A stretch of 41,472 nucleotides of DNA from CAYVZU01 sp964455935 (lineage in GTDB: Bacteria; Fibrobacterota; CAYVZU01), in NCBI GenBank assembly GCA_964455935.1, contig CAYVZU010000019.1:1-41472 (forward strand). The letters run 5' to 3'. Under the pieces are notes generated by a model, which saw only the letters and a list, made by a program, of their open reading frames with translations, did no database searches and was not told the DNA's origin. How positions within the stretch are numbered: position 1 is the first letter of the stretch; each line of letters starts with the position of its first letter. Both the position numbers and the translations under genes were made by a program. This document shows, in pieces, positions 8,014-16,642 of the stretch.

Positions 8014-8262
8014 ATCCTAAAAACCGCTGTTGGGCACGGATGAAGAATGCCAAGATCTTGCCTGCAAAAGGCTTGAAAAAATACGCAAGGCGTACCCGCT
8101 GCGGTACGTCGAATATTTTTGAGCGGCAGGCCAAGGATGGCCGGAAACCACGCGAGTGAAAGGCAAGCGCCTTTGGGGTGCTTGACCGGATGGAAGGCAT
8201 GTACATCTTTGGCGGGTAAGAAATTGGCGCTATTCACCATGAACAACTGCGGTTTTTAGGAT
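8014..8262. repeat. 249-bp element with 19-bp terminal inverted repeats (MITE-like)
   Basis: The left end ATCCTAAAAACCGCTGTTG (8014-8032) and the reverse complement of the right end (8244-8262) agree at 18 of 19 positions. The inside has no convincing gene and holds further short palindromes, such as GTACC-CGCTGC-GGTAC near 8094-8110. Short, non-coding and bounded by inverted repeats, it has the form of a non-autonomous mobile element. No clear target-site duplication is visible; TATA occurs on both sides but at different offsets. Confidence 0.75.
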
Positions 8263-8269
8263 TATATTG
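8240..8269 (+). promoter_or_regulatory. Predicted kup promoter built on the repeat end
   Basis: TGAACA (8240-8245) and TATATTG (8263-8269) are 17 bases apart. The -35-like part lies in the repeat and the -10-like part starts at its outer edge. The kup ATG is at 8297. The -35 match is only moderate. Confidence 0.4.
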
Positions 8270-8296
8270 TACTTTTGCAAAACGTCAGGATGTGAT

Positions 8297-10207
8297 ATGG
8301 ACAATCCCAAAGACCCCGGCCGCCCCAAGGGCCGCCGATCCGAGCACCGGAAAATCCTGGGTCTTGCCCTGCTGGCTATGGGCGTGGTGTTCGGCGATAT
8401 CGGCACCAGCCCTCTATACGCGCTGCGGGAATGTTTCATCGGCCCCAACTCCGTCGAAGCGACTCGGCCCAATGTCCTGGGACTCGTCTCCCTCATGTTC
8501 TGGACGATCGTTCTGATTGTTTCGATCAAATACGTCCTATTTGTCATTCGGGCCGACAATCACGGGGAAGGAGGAATCCTTGCGCTGATGGCCCTTGGCG
8601 AGCAGGGGGATCCCCGCCGCCAATCGAAGACGTCACTTTGGGTACTTTCACTGGGAATTCTGGGCGCCGCGCTGCTTTTGGGCAACGGTGTGCTCACGCC
8701 CGCCATCTCCGTGCTCAGCGCCGTCGAGGGCTTAAACGTCGCCACACCCCTGTTTCAGCCCTACGTTGTGCCGGCTTCCATACTAGTTCTGGCCGGCCTT
8801 TTCATGATCCAATCGAAAGGCACGGCGCGCATTGGCGCTCTGTTTGGACCCGTGATTCTGGTATGGCTTCTGGTGATTGGGGTCATTGGCCTGTTCTCGA
8901 TCGCAAACGCGCCATTGATCCTGGCAGCCGCAAATCCTGCGCACGCCGTGCGCTTCCTTATCCAAAACGGGCTGGGAAGCCTTGCCTCGCTAGGCTCCGT
9001 CTTTCTTGCCGTGACAGGGGCCGAGGTCCTTTACGCCGACCTGGGGCATTTTGGACAAAAGCCAATTCGTTGGGCGTGGTTTTACGCCGCCTTTCCCATG
9101 CTTCTTCTCAACTACTTTGGCCAGGGGGCGTTCCTGCTCGAAAATCCGCATTTGGCCGACAACCTGTTTTACCGCATTGTCCCGGAGGGCTTTCTCTTTC
9201 CCATGGTGGCCCTGGCGACAATGGCCACGGTGATCGCCTCGCAAGCCGTCATCTCCGGCGCTTTCTCGCTGGCGCGCCAGAGCGCGCAACTGGGACTCTG
9301 GCCCCGGTTGCAGATCCGCCATACGTCCACCACGGAAGTGGGCCAGGTCTATGTGCCCTTTATGAACTGGAGCCTGTTTCTGGGCACTGTGGCATTTATC
9401 TACGGCTACCGCGAATCCACCCGTCTGGCCGGGGCCTATGGGATCGCCGTCTCGGGAACCATGCTCATCACGACCATCCTCCTCATCGTTGTGGCGCGGA
9501 GGAGGTGGGCCGTTCACCTGGGCGCCCTTGTGCCAATCGCCGGGATTTTTCTTTTCATCGATCTGTCGTTTTTTACCGCCAACATGGTGAAAGTGGGCAC
9601 CGGGGGCTGGATCGTGCTCGTCATTTCCGCGGCCATCTTCCTTTCCTACAAGATCTGGATCGACGGCCGCGAGGTCCTGCGCAAACGGATTGCGGAGAAT
9701 TCCATGTCGCTGGACGTCCTTGTTCAAAGTTTCGCCCAGACAGAGCCCAACCGCGTGGCGGGCACCGCGGTATTTCTAGCGGCCAATCCCGACAGTGTGC
9801 CCGGCGCGCTGCTGCACAATCTCAAACACAACAAGGTGCTCCACGAGCGCACCGTAGTTGCCTCGGTGCAGACGCAGGAGATCCCGTATGTGAAAGCATC
9901 CGACCGCGCCCAACTGGAATTCCTGGGCAGGGGGATTTACCGGGTCATCCTCAAATACGGCTTTTTCGAGACCCCGGACATCCCCGCGACGCTCAGCGCA
10001 ATGGACTCGTTTCACCCTCCGTTCGATCTTAACCAGACGACGTTCTTCCTGGGCCGAGAGTCGCTGGTGATTGGAAAGCAGCCCACCATGCAAATGTGGA
10101 AAAAGAGAATATTCGAATTCCTTTCGCGCAATGCCCTCAACGCGACAAGTTTCTACAAACTGCCGCCCAACCGCGTAGTCGAGTTGGGCTCGCGAATTGA
10201 ACTGTAG
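8297..10207 (+). CDS. kup: Kup system low-affinity potassium uptake protein
   Basis: This inner-membrane K+/H+ symporter of the KUP/HAK/KT family is 636 residues long, the normal length. The N-terminal GVVFGDIGTSPLYAL signature is intact, followed by HGEGGILALMAL, then about twelve membrane segments and a soluble C-terminal domain of about 170 residues that includes VPFMNWSLFLGTVAFIYGYR at the membrane/cytosol boundary. The ATG at 8297 is preferred over the upstream TTG at 8267 because the family N-terminus begins near here; AGGATG lies just before it. It is followed after 7 bases by the cyclase gene, so the two are probably one operon. The close upstream repeat may have set or changed its promoter. 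Confidence 0.95.
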   Translation: MDNPKDPGRPKGRRSEHRKILGLALLAMGVVFGDIGTSPLYALRECFIGPNSVEATRPNVLGLVSLMFWTIVLIVSIKYVLFVIRADNHGEGGILALMALGEQGDPRRQSKTSLWVLSLGILGAALLLGNGVLTPAISVLSAVEGLNVATPLFQPYVVPASILVLAGLFMIQSKGTARIGALFGPVILVWLLVIGVIGLFSIANAPLILAAANPAHAVRFLIQNGLGSLASLGSVFLAVTGAEVLYADLGHFGQKPIRWAWFYAAFPMLLLNYFGQGAFLLENPHLADNLFYRIVPEGFLFPMVALATMATVIASQAVISGAFSLARQSAQLGLWPRLQIRHTSTTEVGQVYVPFMNWSLFLGTVAFIYGYRESTRLAGAYGIAVSGTMLITTILLIVVARRRWAVHLGALVPIAGIFLFIDLSFFTANMVKVGTGGWIVLVISAAIFLSYKIWIDGREVLRKRIAENSMSLDVLVQSFAQTEPNRVAGTAVFLAANPDSVPGALLHNLKHNKVLHERTVVASVQTQEIPYVKASDRAQLEFLGRGIYRVILKYGFFETPDIPATLSAMDSFHPPFDLNQTTFFLGRESLVIGKQPTMQMWKKRIFEFLSRNALNATSFYKLPPNRVVELGSRIEL

Positions 10208-10214
10208 CCCCGCC

Positions 10215-11162
10215 ATGATTACCGAACGCAAAATTGCGGTCATCATGTTTACCGACATCGTGGGTTCCAGCGCCCGCATGGGCGAAGACGAGGCCGAGAC
10301 TCTTGGCCTGCTAAGCCGCGATTTCGCTCTCATGCACGAAGTCGTGAAGCGGTACTGCGGCGAGGTCCTCAAGCACCTGGGTGACGGGATGCTCGTGAAT
10401 TTCGGCAATGCCGTGGACGCCGTGATGTGCGCGGTTGCGATTCAAAAAGCCATGCACCGGATTGAGGCCAAGGCATCGCGCCACAAGCCCCTTCAACACC
10501 GCATCGGTATTCATTTGGGCGTCGTCTATGCCGGCCAGCACGATATCCTGGGTGATAACGTCAATATCGCGGCGCGAATCCAGGGCGAGGCGGAACCGGG
10601 CGGAATCTGCTTCTCGCAGCCGGTTTACGAAATGATCCGTGGAAAGCTGCGGTTCGATATCGAGAGCATGGGCGCCAGGAGCATGAAGAACATCAAAGAG
10701 AAGATGCAGCTCTACGGTATTCGCCTGCCCGGCGCCGTTGCGGAACCGGCACGGGCCGCAATGGCGGAACAAAGTCGGCCCAAAGAAATCTCGGGAGGAC
10801 CCTCAACGGACGGTTTCATGGTGGCGGGAATCCTCGAGGCCTCCACAATCGCCGCCGCAATCCTTTCGCGGCGGGCGCCCTTTCTGGAGCTAGTTTTTTT
10901 CGCACCCGCGCGGTTGAACGGGTTCCGATTCTTCGAAGGGATTTTTGAAAGCCACTATGCCCGCATGGCCCTTTTCTTTTCACTGTACTTAGTTGTGTTG
11001 TTCCTCGCGCGCAAACTCGCGGGCTGGCTTAGGCGCATTGTACCGCAACAGCAGGCAGCCGGCCTGGTCGCCTTCACGTCTTTCAACCTGATCCTTGTAA
11101 TGGTCCTGACAGCGGCCATCTCCGCGCTCCGTTCCCTGGATCCCAATACCGGCCTTTGGTGA
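10215..11162 (+). CDS. Class III adenylate/guanylate cyclase with C-terminal membrane segment
   Basis: Residues 1-170 form a class III nucleotide cyclase catalytic domain: FTDIVGSS with metal-binding Asp14, LGDGMLVNFG with Asp57, and GDNVNIAARI with the transition-state Asn and Arg. These residues suggest an active enzyme making cAMP or cGMP. After a linker (about 175-215), two hydrophobic segments follow (near 255-275 and 287-310), so the enzyme is anchored by its C-terminus, with the catalytic domain inside. N-terminal membrane anchors are more common in the family. It begins 7 bases after kup. A role in linking potassium status or uptake to a cyclic nucleotide is inference from that position alone. 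The ATG at 10215 is chosen because the domain starts immediately after it. Confidence 0.9.
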   Translation: MITERKIAVIMFTDIVGSSARMGEDEAETLGLLSRDFALMHEVVKRYCGEVLKHLGDGMLVNFGNAVDAVMCAVAIQKAMHRIEAKASRHKPLQHRIGIHLGVVYAGQHDILGDNVNIAARIQGEAEPGGICFSQPVYEMIRGKLRFDIESMGARSMKNIKEKMQLYGIRLPGAVAEPARAAMAEQSRPKEISGGPSTDGFMVAGILEASTIAAAILSRRAPFLELVFFAPARLNGFRFFEGIFESHYARMALFFSLYLVVLFLARKLAGWLRRIVPQQQAAGLVAFTSFNLILVMVLTAAISALRSLDPNTGLW

Positions 11163-11269
11163 ATCGAGATCCCGGTTAAAATTGGCATCCGGTCAGGACA
11201 AAGGTGTCCACCCAGACGGCCAATCCGTCCAAATCCCGTGAGCGCGTTTGTAGCGAATTATGAACGAAC

Positions 11270-12796
11270 TCATATATTCTGCTTCGTTTTGTCCGGATCG
11301 CGGATCTTGTTTGGAACTGAAAAAAAGAAGGCCGCTCCTGCATCTTCGGTACTTTCCGCCCAGACCTTTCCTCCATGGCGCTCGACAACTCGTCGGACGA
11401 TGGCCAATCCAATCCCCGTCCCTTCAAAATCGCTGTTTGCATGGAGTCGTTGAAACGGAAGAAACAGCTTGTCGGCCAGACTTGTATCGAATCCCGTTCC
11501 GTTGTCGCGGACGCAAAAGACCAAGCCTCGTTCGTCTTCCCAAAAGGAAAGTTCAATCCGGGTCCGGGGACGTTTGGAACTGAATTTCCAGGCATTCCGC
11601 AGCAGGTTCTCGACCGCAATCCGCATCAGTCCGGAATCCGCCCAAACGCGCATTGCAGTGGGAATGGCGAATTCCGCATCCCGCTGCGGCGCCCCCTGCG
11701 CAAGTTCGTCAGCCACTCCCCTGGCTAATTGGGCCAAATCGACCTGCGTTCGCCGAATCTCCACGCGCGTAATGCGCGATAAAGTCAAAAGATCGTCGAT
11801 GATTTGAGCCATGCGCTGGCTGGCTTTGGAGATCCGCTGCAGATGCGATCTCCCTTCCTCATCGAGTTGGGTGGAATGGTTTTTCTCCAGGATATGCGCA
11901 AATCCGCTGATCGCCCGCAATGGCCCCCGAAGGTCGTGCGAGACGGAGTAATTAAAGGAGTCCAATTCGGAATTGCGCTCCTGCAATAGCACATTGCTTT
12001 CACGCGCAGCGTTCTCTGCCTTTTTGCGTTCCTCCACTTCTTGCTCAAGCTTGGCCTTTGAAACGGTGGCGGCCTGCAGGCGCTCGGTCATGAAATCGAA
12101 CGACTTGGACAGATCGCCCAGCTCATCCCCGGTCGTCAGGCCGGTCCGATAACCGAGATGACCCGCCCCAATGGCCTCCGTGCCTTTTTGCAGTGCCGCA
12201 AGAGAACGGGAAATCATCCTTACGGTCAGTATCAAACCCAAGGTAAGAAGCGCTGCAGCCGCAAGAATCGTGATAATAATGAGGGTGCTTGCCCGTTGCT
12301 GCGCAGCGGCAATTCGGTCATCGGCGATCCTCTGCAGGCTTAGCGCCCTGGAAATCACACCCCGCGATCGAATCAAGAGCTGGCCAACAAGCCGTTCTTC
12401 TGCCTCGCGCAACAATCCGGGGTCCCTGGCCGAGCGGGATCCCTCATAGTTCGAGACCAATCGACGGAACAGCCCCCCCATAGCCTCACAATCGCGGAGA
12501 AGATCGTCCAAATGGATTTGTTCCTCCTGACTGATCAGGCTCAGCGTGGCAATCAGATGCATGGTGGAATCATGCTTTGCCAGGAACTGCTGCTTTGGCC
12601 TTTTCTCATGATAAATCAGGAAAAGGCGGGTGAAATTATCGAGGTCCTCCATGTTCTTCACGATTTCCTGGGCTATCCGATCCGTGCTTTGGGCTGTCCT
12701 CAATGTCTTGCCGGAGACAAGGAGCGCGACACCGATCGCCAGTGTCATGATAACGGGTGTCAGCGCCGCCAGTTTCAGTCGCTGTTTGATTCGCAT
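11270..12796 (-). CDS. Membrane sensor histidine kinase (TM-sensor-TM-HAMP-HisKA-HATPase)
   Basis: The 508-residue protein has a transmembrane helix near 11-28, a largely helical external domain (about 30-168), a second helix (170-192), a HAMP domain (193-245), a coiled coil, and a HisKA domain with FNYSVSHDLRGPLRAISGF, phosphoacceptor His287. The ATPase domain has ENLLRNAWKFSS (N box), DNGTGFD (G1) and GTGIGLAIVRRVVERHGG (G2). It lacks a receiver domain and no response regulator gene is in the window. The HisKA motif is of the phytochrome-like kind. The ATG at 12796 lies 4 bases after the stop of the binding-protein gene, so they are translationally close. The periplasmic binding protein is a plausible ligand receptor for the external domain. 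Confidence 0.93.
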   Translation of the reverse strand: MRIKQRLKLAALTPVIMTLAIGVALLVSGKTLRTAQSTDRIAQEIVKNMEDLDNFTRLFLIYHEKRPKQQFLAKHDSTMHLIATLSLISQEEQIHLDDLLRDCEAMGGLFRRLVSNYEGSRSARDPGLLREAEERLVGQLLIRSRGVISRALSLQRIADDRIAAAQQRASTLIIITILAAAALLTLGLILTVRMISRSLAALQKGTEAIGAGHLGYRTGLTTGDELGDLSKSFDFMTERLQAATVSKAKLEQEVEERKKAENAARESNVLLQERNSELDSFNYSVSHDLRGPLRAISGFAHILEKNHSTQLDEEGRSHLQRISKASQRMAQIIDDLLTLSRITRVEIRRTQVDLAQLARGVADELAQGAPQRDAEFAIPTAMRVWADSGLMRIAVENLLRNAWKFSSKRPRTRIELSFWEDERGLVFCVRDNGTGFDTSLADKLFLPFQRLHANSDFEGTGIGLAIVRRVVERHGGKVWAESTEDAGAAFFFSVPNKIRDPDKTKQNI

Positions 12797-12800
12797 GACG

Positions 12801-13823
12801 CTACAAATGACCGGCGATTTCCACACCGGCAGGATGCACCGCCAACAGCGGAGCAAGATCCACAAAATCGAGGAAGTTGGGCATTCTGCGCGCTTCTCTG
12901 CTTCCGAGAATCCATCGAGCCTGTTCCTCAAGGTTAAGTACAAGGCTCTCGTCCAAACCGGCCGCAAATCGGTATTCGAGCCAATCCTCCGGCGATGGAG
13001 CGCCCTCTTTCCCGGCGTATTTCTCAAAAATCGTCCGGGCCGAAATTGGATCCGTGCGGATATAGCCATTGGCAAGAAGAAGAGCCCGCAGGACGCGTTT
13101 AACGCGCTCTGGATTATTCTGTATGAACTTGCGGCTCCCGGAGAGATTCCAGGTCGCGGTATATATATCGGGATCGTGAAGTGTTACAGCGTTGGAACCA
13201 AGTTTCTTCTGTAAAACCATCGTATACGGCGGCCAGGCGCTGACCGCATCGACCCGGCCTTTAAGCAGAGCGCCAACAATCTCCTCGGCCCGGAGATGAA
13301 CGATCCGGACCGAGCGGGGATTGATGTAGGACGTCGTCAGATGGACATGAAGGTAGAAGTCCGCGGAGGAACCCCTGACAACCCCAACTCTCCGGCCCCG
13401 GAGGTCCAGCGAATTCGAGATGCCGCGATCCCTTCGCGCAACAACCATCATGGCCTTATTCGCCTCGGCCATTGTTGCGACAATGGCAACCGGCTTGCTC
13501 TCCACAATAGCCCGGGCCAGCGGTGTCTCGGTCGACGTGACAAGGTCCGCTCTTCCCGCAAGTACGTCTTCGATCCCAAGGTTTCCTGAATTGCAGGATT
13601 GAAGAGAGATGTCCAGGCCCTGCTTCCGAAAGAAGCCCTTTTCCTGGGCTATATAAATGGGAAGCGAGGCAGGCCAGTCGGACACCGCGATTGTGAGCTT
13701 CTCCGTCTTATTCGAGGTCTTCTTCTCTTTCTCATTGATACAAAAAAGGCAGGAGATCCCAATCAGGGCAAAGCAGAGGCCGGTCAGGAGCAGAACCACC
13801 GCTGGTTTTCTAACCGGTTGCAT
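12801..13823 (-). CDS. ABC-type nitrate/sulfonate/taurine-like substrate-binding protein (NMT1/SsuA family), orphan
   Basis: The 340-residue protein begins with a signal region (LLTGLCFALIGISC), perhaps a non-standard lipoprotein site. The mature part has the NMT1/SsuA fold markers: LTIAVSDWPASLPIYIAQEKG, GFFRKQGLDISL, DVLAGRADLVTSTETPLARA, LRGRRVGVVRGSSADFYL and GRVDAVSAWPPY. Substrates of this family are small anions or thiamine precursors; which one is unknown. No permease or ATPase gene is near, and the next gene in the same direction, after 4 bases, is a histidine kinase. It could therefore be a sensor subunit rather than a transporter part. ATG at 13823 is chosen over the TTG at 13889 because the signal peptide starts there. 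Confidence 0.88.
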   Translation of the reverse strand: MQPVRKPAVVLLLTGLCFALIGISCLFCINEKEKKTSNKTEKLTIAVSDWPASLPIYIAQEKGFFRKQGLDISLQSCNSGNLGIEDVLAGRADLVTSTETPLARAIVESKPVAIVATMAEANKAMMVVARRDRGISNSLDLRGRRVGVVRGSSADFYLHVHLTTSYINPRSVRIVHLRAEEIVGALLKGRVDAVSAWPPYTMVLQKKLGSNAVTLHDPDIYTATWNLSGSRKFIQNNPERVKRVLRALLLANGYIRTDPISARTIFEKYAGKEGAPSPEDWLEYRFAAGLDESLVLNLEEQARWILGSREARRMPNFLDFVDLAPLLAVHPAGVEIAGHL

Positions 13824-13890
13824 CGCGTTAAATTTCCAATGCAGGAACTGATGCGCCGCCCTCTTTGAGAATACTGCCGGGCGGGTCAAT

Positions 13891-13922
13891 CAAAGATAGC
13901 GGATTGTTGCACGTAAAGGAAA
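13891..13922 (-). promoter_or_regulatory. Predicted promoter of the binding protein/kinase pair
   Basis: On the minus strand TATCTTTG (13898-13891) matches TAnnTTTG; a weak TTTCCT lies 18 bases upstream (13922-13917). It lies about 68 bases before the ATG at 13823. Confidence 0.35.
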
Positions 13923-14049
13923 GCATTAAATCCAAGAAGTTCGCCGCCTGTTGGCACATTTATTTGGGAGTAATAGCGGACCAAGCATTGGCGCATTCAG
14001 TTGTATACGGGAGAATTCCAGAGCAATTGCGGAAGCCTGTGCCCCGTCC

Positions 14050-14080
14050 TTGAGACACCTTGGCCTCGTTTGCTATCTTG
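14050..14080 (+). promoter_or_regulatory. Predicted promoter of the aminotransferase/MFS pair
   Basis: TTGAGA (14050-14055) and TATCTTG (14074-14080) are 18 bases apart; the ATG is at 14105 with AAAAGGAG before it. Confidence 0.5.
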
Positions 14081-14104
14081 TTTCTTTTTTGAAAAGGAGT
14101 ATTT

Positions 14105-15277
14105 ATGGCCGGCAATGAATGGATTGGCAAAGAAGAGCGCGACCTGGTAATGGACGTGATGGACCGCGGTGCCGTGTTTTTTCGATACGGATTTGACGAG
14201 CGCAGGCAAAACGTATTCCGGACGCGTGAGTTCGAACAGAAATTCGCCGCCTATCTCGGATGTGGGCACGCCCAAGCCGTGACCTCGGGCTCGACCGCGC
14301 TGCGCGCCGCCCTAGGCGCCCTTGAGATCGGCCGCGGAGACGAAGTCATTGTCCCCTGCTTCACCTTCGTGGCCACATTTGAGTCCGTGCTCGAATCCGG
14401 CGCCACGCCGGTGGTGGCGGAGATCAATGATAGTCTGAACATCGATCCGGCTGATTTGGAGAAGCGCATCACGAAAAAGACCAAGGCGATCATACCCGTG
14501 CACATGCTGGGCGTGGCCGCCGACATGAATGCAATTATGGAAGTGGCCCGCAAACATAATCTACACGTGATCGAGGACACGGCTCAGGCATGCGGGTCCA
14601 CATACCTCGGCAAGAAACTCGGAACGATCGGCACGCTGGGCACATTCAGTTTCGATTACGTAAAAACCCTGACGTGCGGCGAAGGCGGCATGGCCGTCAC
14701 CAATGACAAGATGCTCTATGAGCGCTGTGCCCAGTTTGCCGACCACGGGCACATGCATGACCCCAGCGTGCCGCGCGGACTGGACCCGAAGGAAATTTAC
14801 GGCTTCAATCTTCGGATGAACGAACTCAATGCAGCCATCGGTCTTGCGCAATTGGAAAAACTGGACCGCATGGTCGCCCGGCAGCGGGAAAACAAGAGCC
14901 GTCTTAAGAACGCGCTCTCCGGAATCAAGGGGATTTCGTTCCGCCCCCAGCCCGATCCGCAGGGCGACGGCGGAGATACGCTTGTCGTTTCGCTGAAGAG
15001 CCCGGAAAAAGCCAAGCGCTTCGCAGACGCGGTTGCCGCGGCAAAAATCAGCATGAAGATTCTGCCCGATGCCCTGGGATGGCACTTCTTTGCCAATTGG
15101 CCCCAGATTATTTCGCGCATTCCCAAATATCGCAACCGGAAACCCGAATCGCTCTTTCCACGATCGCGCAAAATTCTGAACCGCTGCGTGGCTTTCCCAA
15201 TCTCGCTGGAAATGCCAAACCTGGACAATATGGCGGCGGACCTGCGGCGACTGGCGACTGACGCCTGCAAGGGATAG
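14105..15277 (+). CDS. DegT/DnrJ/EryC1/StrS family PLP-dependent aminotransferase
   Basis: The 390-residue enzyme belongs to the sugar/inosose aminotransferase family that adds amino groups to nucleotide sugars or cyclitols. Key parts are QAVTSGSTALRAALGAL near 57-73 (PLP phosphate binding), EVIVPCFTFVATFESVL, HVIEDTAQACGSTY with Asp158, and FSFDYVKTLTCGEGGMAVTN with Lys187 as the Schiff-base lysine. The C-terminal quarter is unusual for the family: it has no sign of the common closing motif and includes LPDALGWHFFANWPQII. The gene is followed after 23 bases by an MFS transporter, so the product of the modified sugar or aminocyclitol could be exported. No other sugar-nucleotide genes are adjacent, so the substrate is unknown. 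Confidence 0.92.
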   Translation: MAGNEWIGKEERDLVMDVMDRGAVFFRYGFDERRQNVFRTREFEQKFAAYLGCGHAQAVTSGSTALRAALGALEIGRGDEVIVPCFTFVATFESVLESGATPVVAEINDSLNIDPADLEKRITKKTKAIIPVHMLGVAADMNAIMEVARKHNLHVIEDTAQACGSTYLGKKLGTIGTLGTFSFDYVKTLTCGEGGMAVTNDKMLYERCAQFADHGHMHDPSVPRGLDPKEIYGFNLRMNELNAAIGLAQLEKLDRMVARQRENKSRLKNALSGIKGISFRPQPDPQGDGGDTLVVSLKSPEKAKRFADAVAAAKISMKILPDALGWHFFANWPQIISRIPKYRNRKPESLFPRSRKILNRCVAFPISLEMPNLDNMAADLRRLATDACKG

Positions 15278-15300
15278 CATGACACAATGAGAGAGGCACA

Positions 15301-16584
15301 ATGAACGATACTCAGTTGGGGATCAGAATGATTGAACCTGCAATCGCCACGGCGGAAAAACCCCGGCTCCCCCGCAATGTGGTCCTGGTCGGCATGACCT
15401 CGCTTTTCACCGACATCGCCTCGGAAATGCTCTATCCCCTGATTCAGGCATTTGTTGCAATGATCATGGTGGGACAGAAGGCGCTTCTGGGACCGGTGCT
15501 GGGATTGATCGAGGGGATCGCCGAATCCACGGCCAGTCTTCTGAAAGTCTTTGCCGGGTACTATTCCGACAAGGTCCAGAACCGCAAAGGTTTTGCGATT
15601 ACCGGTTATGGCCTTTCGTTTCTCTCACGGTTTCTTCTATTGGCTTCCTCTCTGGGTTGGTACTTCGTGCTTCTATTCCGGTTTGTGGACAGGACCGGCA
15701 AGGGAATCCGCACCGCGCCGCGCGATGCCATTGTCAGCGACTCCACACCCAATGGAATTCAGGGCAAAGCATTCGGTTTTCACAGGGCCATGGACTTTGG
15801 CGGCGCCTTCATTGGGGTTCTGATCTGTTATCTGGTTACGTTGAAATATCTGGATCCCGTGACAAAAACACTTCGCGATATCGGGTCCTTCTATACGCTT
15901 TTCGCGTTGTCACTGATCCCGGCATTCGTCGGCTTGGTCTTTTTATTCCTTCTTAAGGAACCCCAGGTGCACAAGCCGGGGAAGCTGAAACCCAGGCCCA
16001 ATCTGGATATTCGAGCCTATAATAAAAACCTGAAAATCTTTTTTCTGGCCACTCTTTTTTTCACATTGGGAAACTCGTCAAACCAATTTCTTCTTCTTCG
16101 TTCGCAGAACCTGGGCTTCAGCTTGTCTTCCGTGATCCTGATGTACATGTTTTTTAACCTGGTCCCCACCCTGTCGGCCACGCTCTTCGGTTCCCTTTCC
16201 GACCGGATCGGCCGCAAAAGGGTGATCGTGAGCGGCTATTTGGTCTATGGCATAGTTTACCTGTCATTCGGTTTCATTACAAAGGAAACCAACTGGCTAT
16301 TGTGGATCTTCTGGGTCGTCTACGGGATTTATTATTCCATGTGCGAAGGCGTCGAGAAGGCCCTGGTCTCGGAGCTTGCGCCTGCCGAAAGCAAGGCAAC
16401 CGCCCTTGGGTTCTTCGCAACCATTGTGGGTGTTGGATTGCTGCCGGCCAGTTTGATCGCGGGATTATTATTCGCGGTCTCGCCCCGAGCGCCGTTTGTC
16501 TTCGGCGGGGCCATGAGCCTGATCTCGATGCTGATGATCGCGTTTCTGGTGCGGGAAGCCCGGCCTTCAATGGGAAGGGGTTAG
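15301..16584 (+). CDS. MFS transporter, multidrug-efflux-like
   Basis: This 427-residue protein has twelve predicted membrane segments and the N-terminal half motif FVDRTGKGIRTAPRDAIVSD, which marks an MFS group common in diverse bacteria and usually annotated as a multidrug or uncharacterised exporter. The C-terminal half carries GSLSDRIGRKRVIVSG, the usual inter-domain A-like motif. The ATG at 15301 has GAGAGG before it. It follows the aminotransferase gene after 23 bases and precedes a strong terminator, so the two make a short operon. Export of an amino-sugar-derived product would fit, but no substrate is shown by the sequence. Confidence 0.9.
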   Translation: MNDTQLGIRMIEPAIATAEKPRLPRNVVLVGMTSLFTDIASEMLYPLIQAFVAMIMVGQKALLGPVLGLIEGIAESTASLLKVFAGYYSDKVQNRKGFAITGYGLSFLSRFLLLASSLGWYFVLLFRFVDRTGKGIRTAPRDAIVSDSTPNGIQGKAFGFHRAMDFGGAFIGVLICYLVTLKYLDPVTKTLRDIGSFYTLFALSLIPAFVGLVFLFLLKEPQVHKPGKLKPRPNLDIRAYNKNLKIFFLATLFFTLGNSSNQFLLLRSQNLGFSLSSVILMYMFFNLVPTLSATLFGSLSDRIGRKRVIVSGYLVYGIVYLSFGFITKETNWLLWIFWVVYGIYYSMCEGVEKALVSELAPAESKATALGFFATIVGVGLLPASLIAGLLFAVSPRAPFVFGGAMSLISMLMIAFLVREARPSMGRG

Positions 16585-16587
16585 GGA

Positions 16588-16641
16588 TTAGGTGACAAGT
16601 GCCACCACATCGTGGACACTCATCACCTAACCCCTTCTTTT
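16588..16641 (+). terminator. Rho-independent terminator after the MFS gene
   Basis: TTAGGTGA (16588-16595) pairs with TCACCTAA (16623-16630), with an inner stem AGTGCCAC/GTGGACACT, then CCCCTTCTTTT. It starts 3 bases after the stop and separates this operon from the convergent OppA-like gene. Confidence 0.82.
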
Positions 16642-16642
16642 C

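Noticed and set aside
7537..8043. 168-residue plus-strand frame whose first 25 residues look like a signal peptide
   Set aside because: It is antisense to the GGT remnant and its right end enters the repeat; the rest is Pro/Arg-rich without a domain.
8431..10032. 533-residue open frame on the plus strand
   Set aside because: It is a second frame inside kup, with no signal or domain.
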